A DNA stretch of 64,000 nucleotides from Spirochaetota bacterium (GTDB lineage Bacteria > Spirochaetota > Brachyspiria > Brachyspirales > JACRPF01): contig JACRPF010000006.1 in assembly GCA_016214035.1 (NCBI GenBank), positions 1-64,000 of the forward strand, read 5' to 3'. Numbering within the stretch: the first letter of the stretch is position 1; each line of letters opens with the position of its first letter. The translations under genes were made by a program, and so were the position numbers. The notes below the pieces were generated by a model. It saw only the letters and a program-made list of their open reading frames with translations, made no database searches and was not told the origin of the DNA. Below are positions 58,111 through 64,000 of this stretch, piece by piece.

Positions 58111-61100
58111 ATGAAAAAATACTATCTCATCTTGTGCGCTGCCGGTATACTTGCAGTATCATGCACGAGCGTGCGCTATGGCGGCGGATCATCCGCGCTC
58201 AACCGGGCTCCGGTGATCACCCTGAGCGGCTTCTCCTATTCCGCCGGAACGTTCGACGTGAACATACAGGTTAACGACCCCGACAGCGACGCCGTTTCAA
58301 ATACGGTGAACCTGTATGCGGGAACAGGTACGGTAACCCCGTCGGAACCGAGCACGAACACATCGATTGCGGCATCGGTCATGGGCGCCGGCACCCCCTG
58401 CGTCATAATCGTACGGTCATGGGATATGTCAAACGGCTCCCCGAAGGGCGGACATGCAACACTTACCTTCAATGTCAGACGCTACATCACCGGCGGCGCA
58501 GGCCGTGACCGGCGCATGGTGTTCAGCTCGTTCCCTCCGAAGTATGCTCATCCGGGAACGGAGACAAACCTGATCGCGTCAGCCGCAGATTCAACGGGAA
58601 GTGAAACACCGTGGAACTACATCACATCATCCGGCGGCACGATAACCTCCGCCAATCCGCAGCAGAGCGAAAATGCCGTGGTGTCGATGGTAATCCCCGG
58701 TCTCATGAAATATTTTTTTACCAATCTTGCATCGAACACTGCGGGAGACTTTGCCACGATGACCGCCGAGGTCATCGCCACGAATGCCGAGCCAGAGACC
58801 GCTTCGCTGTCACTGAGCAACCGGGCGGGCTCGGGGAACGCAACGACGCGCGCGAATGATGCATTCGTCACCTTCACGCTGTCCGACGCTGACGACAACA
58901 TCACCAACGTGCATACGCTCTGCTCGATGACATCCGGCATGGGGGTCCTCTCGCTCTCCAATGCGACTAATGCGGCACGAACGGTATTCGTGGATGTGAC
59001 CAACAGGGGAACCTTCACGGTATATGTCGTCAATTATGATGATTACGGCGGCACGAACACCACCAACGTATCGTTCTCCGTCACCAACGATGCGCCGATA
59101 ATCAGCTCATTCACCGCAACAACATCGGATTCGCCGGACGGCGCATCGATTGCATTCTCGCTTTCGGCGTCCGATCCTGAAAACGACGACAGGCTCACCA
59201 ACATCACCGTAACCACCAACGGTACGGAATACTGCAGCCAGGACACCATCGACACGCTCAATGATATGCCGCGCGGCAGCTATTATATCGTGCTTCGCGT
59301 CACCGACAGCTACGGCGCATATGCCGAAGCGGTCACGAACATCAGTATCGGCAATCACGCCCCCGCGATAACGAATGTCACCGTAGTACCCGCCCTGCGG
59401 TATCCGGGTACGCCGATTACACTGCGATGCTATGGCAGGGATGCCGACGGGGATACGGTCACGTACGATATCGCAGCACCGGCCGCCGTTCCCGCAACCG
59501 CGGCGCATATCGCCGACGGCGCGCCGCAGAGCATCACCTATGCCGCCGCGGGGATGCACACCGTGACGGTCACCGCCGGTGACGGCAACGGCGGCAGCGT
59601 ATCGAGCAATATCCTCATCATCGTTTCCAATACCGTTACATCGAACGCAGCGCCATCCGTGGCGTCATTCGTGTCCGAAAAACCGCTGCTCAAGACAAAA
59701 GAATCGACACGCCTCATCATCGCCGCGGACGACCCGAACACCAACATCGTCGGCACGAATGTAACGATCATCTCCGGCGGCGGCATTATCTCGAACGGCA
59801 TCGGCGGGTGGTGGTATCTCGCGCCTACGAACCACGGCACGGCGACGATACGGATGACGGTGACGGACGGCGGCGGGCTCAGCGCATCGGCGGACACTTC
59901 GGTCATGATAAAGGATTATCAGCTGCTCATCCCGTCAACGACACTGCCGCTGAAAAGCTATTTCGGAGCATCGGTCGCCCAGGTGCCGCTGCGTCAAACC
60001 GGCGGCTTTGTGCTTGCCGGCGGCGCGCCGGGATATAATCACGGCTACGGCGCCGTATACCTTCTCTTCACCGCGATGAACGGAACACTCGTCCGCGATG
60101 TACGTCTCAACGGACCGTCGGGTCCTCTCGTCCCGGAGAATTCCGCGTACGGCACCGCCGTGGCTGCATGCGGACTCTCGTCATTGTCGCTGCCCGAACG
60201 ACCGCCGTTCCCCCGCCCGGTCCGATACATCGCGCTGCTCGCTGTCGGTGCCGTCGAATACCCGCGCGGATGCGGCGCGGTGTATCTGCATAAGCTTGAT
60301 GCATCCGGCACGGTGCGCGACACCTCGTTCATCGGCGGCACGAGCGGATATATGCACGAAAAGCTGCATCTGAAAGACCGCTTCGGTTCATCGGCGGCTT
60401 TCCTGCCCGTCAAACAGCGGAGCGTCATTGACCTGTCGAACATTCGAGTATCACCGGAACGCACGTATATGCTCGCGGTGGGCGCACCCGGTGACGACAC
60501 CGCGGGTGACAATGCCGGTGCGGTATGGATCATCCGCACGAATGCGTTCTCCGGTATGACGAATTTCAGAATCGTACCGCCGCGGCGCGGGTTTTCCGGC
60601 GTGAAGGAATTCGGCCGCTCGCTTGCCGCTCTCGGCGATGTTGACGGTGACGGTTTTTGCGACCTGGCCGTTGGTTACTCCGGCGGCGCCTGCATACTCA
60701 CGCTCGACAAATATGGCTCGGTGATACGTTCATATAATGTACCGAACGCCGCGATTCCACCGGGAAGCGACTTCGGCTGTTCGCTCGCGGGCATCGGCGA
60801 CATCATGCGGAACGGCACACCCGACATGCTCATCAGCGCGAAAACGGACGGCGACGGAAGCGCCGGCACCGGCGCCGTATGGTTCCAGTGGCTCAAGCGC
60901 CCGCTGCTGACATTCGGCGGCATGTTCGACGGAACGATAAAAGTGAGTGCCGCATCCGGCGGACTGCACGCGCCGTTAACGAACGCTCATTTCGGTTCAT
61001 CGGCCGCTCTAGCGGCGCATCGCGATAACGACGTGCCCGTCATAGCAGCGGGGGCAGAGAATTACGATAGTATGCGCGGCGCGCTGTGGCTGCTCTACAT

Positions 61101-61131
61101 GAACCGCGACGGAACGGTCATTAACTGGTAA
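58111..61131 (+). CDS. Lipoprotein with Ig-like and FG-GAP repeats
   Basis: A 1006-residue lipoprotein (lipobox LAVSC, about residue 18) related to its neighbour. About five Ig/PKD-like domains fill the first 610 residues (starts such as NRAPVITLSGF, NHAPAITNVTV, SNAAPSVASFV; repeated SDPENDDR/GRDADGD calcium-type loops). A degenerate FG-GAP propeller fills the rest: SYFGASVAQVPL, FGSSAAFLPV, FGRSLAALGDVDGDGFCDLAVGY, FGCSLAGIGDIMRNGTPDMLISA and FGSSAALAAHRD. Several Asp loops are lost, so calcium binding is reduced. Anchored in the outer membrane, it may display the adhesive domain. AAGGAT precedes the ATG. Confidence 0.87.
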   Translation: MKKYYLILCAAGILAVSCTSVRYGGGSSALNRAPVITLSGFSYSAGTFDVNIQVNDPDSDAVSNTVNLYAGTGTVTPSEPSTNTSIAASVMGAGTPCVIIVRSWDMSNGSPKGGHATLTFNVRRYITGGAGRDRRMVFSSFPPKYAHPGTETNLIASAADSTGSETPWNYITSSGGTITSANPQQSENAVVSMVIPGLMKYFFTNLASNTAGDFATMTAEVIATNAEPETASLSLSNRAGSGNATTRANDAFVTFTLSDADDNITNVHTLCSMTSGMGVLSLSNATNAARTVFVDVTNRGTFTVYVVNYDDYGGTNTTNVSFSVTNDAPIISSFTATTSDSPDGASIAFSLSASDPENDDRLTNITVTTNGTEYCSQDTIDTLNDMPRGSYYIVLRVTDSYGAYAEAVTNISIGNHAPAITNVTVVPALRYPGTPITLRCYGRDADGDTVTYDIAAPAAVPATAAHIADGAPQSITYAAAGMHTVTVTAGDGNGGSVSSNILIIVSNTVTSNAAPSVASFVSEKPLLKTKESTRLIIAADDPNTNIVGTNVTIISGGGIISNGIGGWWYLAPTNHGTATIRMTVTDGGGLSASADTSVMIKDYQLLIPSTTLPLKSYFGASVAQVPLRQTGGFVLAGGAPGYNHGYGAVYLLFTAMNGTLVRDVRLNGPSGPLVPENSAYGTAVAACGLSSLSLPERPPFPRPVRYIALLAVGAVEYPRGCGAVYLHKLDASGTVRDTSFIGGTSGYMHEKLHLKDRFGSSAAFLPVKQRSVIDLSNIRVSPERTYMLAVGAPGDDTAGDNAGAVWIIRTNAFSGMTNFRIVPPRRGFSGVKEFGRSLAALGDVDGDGFCDLAVGYSGGACILTLDKYGSVIRSYNVPNAAIPPGSDFGCSLAGIGDIMRNGTPDMLISAKTDGDGSAGTGAVWFQWLKRPLLTFGGMFDGTIKVSAASGGLHAPLTNAHFGSSAALAAHRDNDVPVIAAGAENYDSMRGALWLLYMNRDGTVINW

Positions 61132-61137
61132 AAACGC

Positions 61138-62445
61138 TTACGGACGTATCCGCCGGCCGAGCAAAAAGAATTTCCGTTCCGGATACCAGAGCACCGGCAC
61201 GCCGTTACGGACAGTGAAACTGGAATAGAGCGCAAGATCGAGACGGCCCGGTGTTCCCGGCTTGCCGAGCGGTACACCGTCATGATCCATGAAAAGCGCA
61301 GGCTCATCGAACCACACCGGCTGATCCGCATTCTTCTGAAAATGTCCGCGCACGAGATGTATCGGCCGGCGGTGAAACGATGTATCCGTTGGCCCGTACT
61401 GTTTATAATGGCCATCGTGGTTATGGATGAAAAGCGCATAGCTGCCGCTGCCGGCTGAACTGCCGCCCATATCGTACATCGGGCAGGGAGACAATGGATG
61501 GAGAAGCGCCTCACCGCCGTCGCGTTTGAGAAGACGCCGCGGCTCGGTCCATGTCTCGCCGATATCGCTGCTCACCGACCAGAAGGGGCTCCCGGACGCG
61601 GTGCGCACCACACAGAAGAGGCGTCCGTCGGGAAGCTTCACCACCGTGGGCTCCTGACACACACTCAGCTCGGGATGACCGGGGAACGGTACCGCAAGCG
61701 CTTTATCATTGAACGCGAACCAGCTGATGGCGATATCCTTGGGCTCGGGATTTTCATCGACGTTCTCAAAGCGCATGAACTCAACGCGGGCGTCGGCCGA
61801 GCGCCAGTCGGTCAGCGGGCTTTTGCGTACGGCGAAACTCGTCCAGCGCGTGATGCCGGCGAAATATTTTCCGTCCTTTCCCAGACGCAGCGGCTTCTGC
61901 CAGCAGAGAATGTTCGGCGGCATAGCGGTGTCGGGATTATCGTTAATGCTCCGCGTTACGGGAATGAACTCTGGCTTCGACCATGTTTTACCGTTGTCAT
62001 CGCTGTAGATACCGTTGAGCCAGCCTGTATGATGAAAGAACGAATCGAATTTGCCGATATGCTGGCTGTAGAGTACGTAGATGCGTCCGGTCTTGCTCAC
62101 CAATGGATACGCCCAGCTTGCCATGAACCCGTCGCCCGGAACTTTCGGACCTGCGATGATGCGCGGCTTCGTCCACGTCTTTCCCTCGTCTCTGCTCTGC
62201 ACGAATACGATATGCTGATCGGCCGGAAGATCCGCCGAATAATTTTCCACCGAACTCTGCGTCCATACCGCCATGAGCGATCCGTCGGGACCGTCGAACA
62301 CGAGAAAGTGCTCGTTGCCCGTGTCGCAGACCTCGGTTGCGTTGACCTCGGGTACGAATACCACATAATCCGGCTTGGTGATATGCAATTGCGCCGGAAT
62401 GCGTTCTTTCATCTGTTCTACCGTGATGGTGTTCTGGGCGGCCAT
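61138..62445 (-). CDS. Sialidase-superfamily (BNR/Asp-box) protein
   Basis: A 435-residue six-bladed propeller protein of the exo-sialidase superfamily. Three Asp boxes are clear: SRDEGKTWTKP, SDDNGKTWSKP and SSDIGETWTEP. A run CQEPTVVKLPDGRLFCVVRTASGSPFWSVS carries the E-P and an Arg typical of the active-site rim. No signal peptide is visible, so it is cytoplasmic or non-classically placed. Substrate may be sialic acid or another acidic sugar; many members of this branch in glycan-degrading bacteria are not true sialidases. The ATG at 62445 has AAGGAG upstream. It converges on the FG-GAP gene with a 6-bp gap. Confidence 0.83.
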   Translation of the reverse strand: MAAQNTITVEQMKERIPAQLHITKPDYVVFVPEVNATEVCDTGNEHFLVFDGPDGSLMAVWTQSSVENYSADLPADQHIVFVQSRDEGKTWTKPRIIAGPKVPGDGFMASWAYPLVSKTGRIYVLYSQHIGKFDSFFHHTGWLNGIYSDDNGKTWSKPEFIPVTRSINDNPDTAMPPNILCWQKPLRLGKDGKYFAGITRWTSFAVRKSPLTDWRSADARVEFMRFENVDENPEPKDIAISWFAFNDKALAVPFPGHPELSVCQEPTVVKLPDGRLFCVVRTASGSPFWSVSSDIGETWTEPRRLLKRDGGEALLHPLSPCPMYDMGGSSAGSGSYALFIHNHDGHYKQYGPTDTSFHRRPIHLVRGHFQKNADQPVWFDEPALFMDHDGVPLGKPGTPGRLDLALYSSFTVRNGVPVLWYPERKFFLLGRRIRP

Positions 62446-62575
62446 GATGAACTCCTTAACGTGACTTATCACTATGATATATACGGGGCGGTGAAAGGCA
62501 ATAGAGAAAACGGATATTGGTTGGAGTGGATGGAAGATGAGAAATAAAGATGTTGGGAAGGTGCGTGAAACGCTC

Positions 62576-62746
62576 GGAAAGAAATGTCATTCTTCGCGTC
62601 GTGCACGACTCAGCTGTCCGTCCTTGGACAGATTCGTCGCAATCGCGGCATCCTGCCGCTATCATATATTATCAGACCACCCGTAACATCACCACAGAAT
62701 GCGATGAGGCCCGTTAAGCCCGACGCGAAAAACGACATTTCTTTCC
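62576..62746. mobile_element. MITE-like element with 26-bp terminal inverted repeats
   Basis: Positions 62576-62601 (GGAAAGAAATGTCATTCTTC...) and 62721-62746 are inverted copies, 24 of 26 matching. The 119 bp inside carry two small hairpins (CTGTCC/GGACAG and GCGGCA/TGCCGC). The ends share GAAATGTC followed by a TTC with the element at 11470-11611. It lies in the 650-bp gene-poor stretch 62446-63094. The remaining 62747-63000 holds no gene I can support. Confidence 0.5.
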
Positions 62747-63004
62747 TTCGCTGTACACGCATTGTGAAAAAATAGAATATAAGGCTCGTGTCGCTGGTAA
62801 CGGATGTGGTCAGGTTCGTATGGTCCACTGCAGATTTCCTGTTTTCTAAGCTCTCCGAAATAGTATTCTCATTAAAAGATGCTGTATTTGATTTTACCGG
62901 ACTGGTATTCATGCGCGAAGAGACGCTTTTCACGCCGGAATACATACGTGCGTCAGGCGAGACAATGGATTCCCGCGTGAAGAAATGATAATCACGTAAC
63001 AGGA

Positions 63005-63083
63005 CAGGGGTTTAATCTCAATGCAGCGGCACTGGCGCAGCGCGACAGCGAGAGCTTTGCCCGAGCGGAAGTCATGGCGTGAA
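63005..63083 (-). repeat. Degenerate attC-like site
   Basis: Read on the minus strand, TTCACGCCATG (63083-63073) matches 10 of 11 bases of TTCACGACATG in the attC-like site at 63832-63952, followed by partly self-complementary ACTTCCGC and AGTGCCGC arms. No good RYYYAAC or GTTRRRY core is present, so this copy looks decayed. It directly follows the stop of the AT-rich cassette gene. Confidence 0.35.
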
Positions 63084-63094
63084 GTCTATGTATT

Positions 63095-63685
63095 TTAATC
63101 ATTACCTGTATCATGCAGCAATTTTTCATGTTTCTTTGTTTCATCAATAAATTCCGACTTGAGTGATTCTATCTGTCTATTTATATATTCTGATTTTTCT
63201 ATACTCTTATATGCTTTTGTATGGTATTCATCAAAATCAATAAAGTCCAGTCTATTGGAATCAATCAATTGCCTGCCGGATAAAAAGGGTTGAGCAAAAT
63301 TTGACCATGCCTTGCCGTTTTTCCAAAAATAATCAGAAACAGGTGAAACGGCAAACTCATAATCAGAATAAAGTATCCAGTTACCACTCGTGGACTGTAA
63401 CGATTTTCCTACACCAGCCAAGCCGCACTTATTTAAATCATGCAAGAATATAGAACCATCTTGAATAAGTCGCCATTTTCCAACAGTCCTGTCGTCTTTT
63501 TGAAAAAGAACATAGACATTATCGTCGAAAAAACATTCCGTGCAGCGGATATTATTCGAAGTATATGTAATCAGTTTGCCTGCGGGGGTATGTATAGTTT
63601 CAGACAACTTATTGAGACGTTTGTCACAACTCGAAAAGAAAAGCATAATTACGATAAATAAAAAAATAATTTTATTATTTCGCAT
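63095..63685 (-). CDS. Lipoprotein in an AT-rich cassette
   Basis: A 196-residue lipoprotein with lipobox FFSSC at about residues 16-20, followed by a charged helical then beta-rich domain (GKLITYTSNNIRCTECFFDDNVYVLFQKDD; SGNWILYSDYEFAVSPVSDYFWKNGKAWSNF) and a long charged C-terminal helix (EKSEYINRQIESLKSEFIDETKKHEKLL). No family is recognised. The gene is markedly AT-rich (roughly 35% G+C against about 55% for the rest), a sign of acquisition. GGAGG lies five bases before the ATG at 63685. It is flanked by attC-like sequences, as expected for an integron cassette gene. Confidence 0.75.
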   Translation of the reverse strand: MRNNKIIFLFIVIMLFFSSCDKRLNKLSETIHTPAGKLITYTSNNIRCTECFFDDNVYVLFQKDDRTVGKWRLIQDGSIFLHDLNKCGLAGVGKSLQSTSGNWILYSDYEFAVSPVSDYFWKNGKAWSNFAQPFLSGRQLIDSNRLDFIDFDEYHTKAYKSIEKSEYINRQIESLKSEFIDETKKHEKLLHDTGND

Positions 63686-63800
63686 CAGCATCCTCCAAAG
63701 CAGCGGAGATAAGACAATAAATCTCCAATGCCGAATATATGATAAATATGTTTATAATATTATCAATGGTTAATATACCTGCTTGAATACTTCGTTTCAT
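63675..63800 (-). CDS. Small membrane-like ORF in the AT-rich cassette
   Basis: A 41-residue frame, MKRSIQAGILTIDNIINIFI then IYSALEIYCLISAALEDADAK, with one hydrophobic segment. It begins about 32 bp after the GTTGGGT core of the attC-like site, where integron cassette genes usually start, and its stop overlaps the start of the lipoprotein gene by 11 bp. The ribosome site is weak, so it may be a leader peptide or chance ORF. The frame is open further upstream to the window edge, through the attC-like site. Confidence 0.35.
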   Translation of the reverse strand: MKRSIQAGILTIDNIINIFIIYSALEIYCLISAALEDADAK

Positions 63801-63831
63801 TTCAATTTTCAAATAGCTTGTACCGGATTTC

Positions 63832-63952
63832 ACCCAACGACCCGCGTGTTTGCGCCGTGCGGAAGTGTCGCGAATCGGCGAGTTTCTCGCGCTGAGCTTG
63901 TCGAAGCATGCGAGCAGCGGCACTTGTGCATGTCGTGAACCCGCTGTTGTGC
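63832..63952 (-). repeat. attC-like recombination site
   Basis: Read on the minus strand, GCACAAC (63952-63946) begins the site and GTTGGGT (63838-63832), a full GTTRRRY core, ends it. Between are long imperfect inverted arms: GCACAAGTGCCGC pairs with the complement of GCGGAAGTGTCGC (10 of 13), inside of which is a perfect GCGAG-TTT-CTCGC hairpin. Core-arm-loop-arm-core order, about 121 bp, and an AT-rich gene beginning just beyond the GTTGGGT fit an integron attC. The outer core GCACAAC is imperfect. The 48 bases beyond are AT-rich and may be the next cassette. Confidence 0.5.
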
Positions 63953-64000
63953 AATCGTTCCGATTTGCCTTACTAAAGCTATTACCATTTATATATACTA

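Noticed and set aside
62610-62945. Minus-strand ORF of 111 codons across the right inverted-repeat element
   Set aside because: No ribosome site, no domain, and its C-terminal part is simply translation of the inverted-repeat element.
62788-62988. Plus-strand ORF of 66 codons starting with GTG, ending DSRVKK
   Set aside because: No ribosome site or promoter; the ending resembles translations commonly produced by intergenic repeats. It may be a relic but cannot be supported.
1-64000. CRISPR arrays, tRNA and rRNA genes
   Set aside because: No regularly spaced direct repeats, cloverleaf-like sequence or rRNA-like stretches were seen on either strand.

Overview
The window (about 55% G+C) reads as chromosomal DNA of a Gram-negative (diderm) bacterium with a saccharolytic, surface-protein-rich lifestyle. 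Diderm signs are a heptosyltransferase-like GT9, a TolC/HlyD/RND efflux set, an MCE/Mla lipid-transport set, several outer-membrane beta-barrels and many lipoproteins. The mix of an Asp-box sialidase-fold protein, a sulfatase, GH4, Gfo/Idh, UroD-like proteins, many AraC regulators and CsgG-like proteins with lipoproteins resembles Spirochaetota or PVC-type (Lentisphaerota/Kiritimatiellota) bacteria. I lean to Spirochaetota, but no rRNA or single decisive marker is present. No tRNA, rRNA or CRISPR array was seen.

Layout. 1-6.7 kb: a partial unknown gene, an ECF sigma factor, a GH4 glycosidase, a marC/GT9/PQQ-propeller operon and an SDR resembling D-mannonate oxidoreductase. 6.8-10.1 kb: a zinc-ribbon protein, then a serine-synthesis pair (class V aminotransferase, serA) separated and followed by related palindromes. 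10.2-13.8 kb: Gfo/Idh and UroD-like genes with a divergent AraC regulator. 13.8-16.7 kb: ribH-nusB-TPR operon. 16.9-21.8 kb: two tandem copies of a CsgG-like gene plus a lipoprotein with an NPLDPG-type motif; both copies have the same promoter/operator arrangement. 21.9-28.5 kb: a MarR-controlled efflux operon with an extra beta-barrel. 28.5-31.5 kb: a variant PRPP synthetase and small exported proteins. 31.5-33.9 kb: AraC regulator divergent from a sulfatase. 34-39.9 kb: a glycan-degradation cluster with a GntR/LacI-type regulator, three divergent glycoside-hydrolase-like paralogues and an SGNH hydrolase whose blocks are circularly permuted. 40-47.5 kb: formate/nitrite channel, acidic protein plus J-domain protein, an mlaE-mlaF-mlaD set whose ATPase has lost its catalytic motifs, and acnB. 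47.6-61.1 kb: AraC regulator, a group 2/3-like sigma-70 factor, then a long same-strand series of surface and export-related genes (beta-barrels, Fn3 and PPC proteins, CsgG-like, FG-GAP proteins). 61.1-64 kb: an Asp-box sialidase-fold protein, a 171-bp inverted-repeat element and an AT-rich cassette bounded by attC-like sites.

Recurring themes. Most sigma-70-type promoters can be read directly (TTGACA/TATAAT-like, 16-17 bp spacing). Seven genes, four of them regulators, start only 6-10 nt after their -10 box with no Shine-Dalgarno sequence, so they are probably translated from leaderless or nearly leaderless mRNAs. The least ordinary items are the permuted SGNH hydrolase with its operon, the degenerate Mla ATPase, the shared operator of the CsgG modules, the dispersed palindrome family and the attC-like cassette at the right end.
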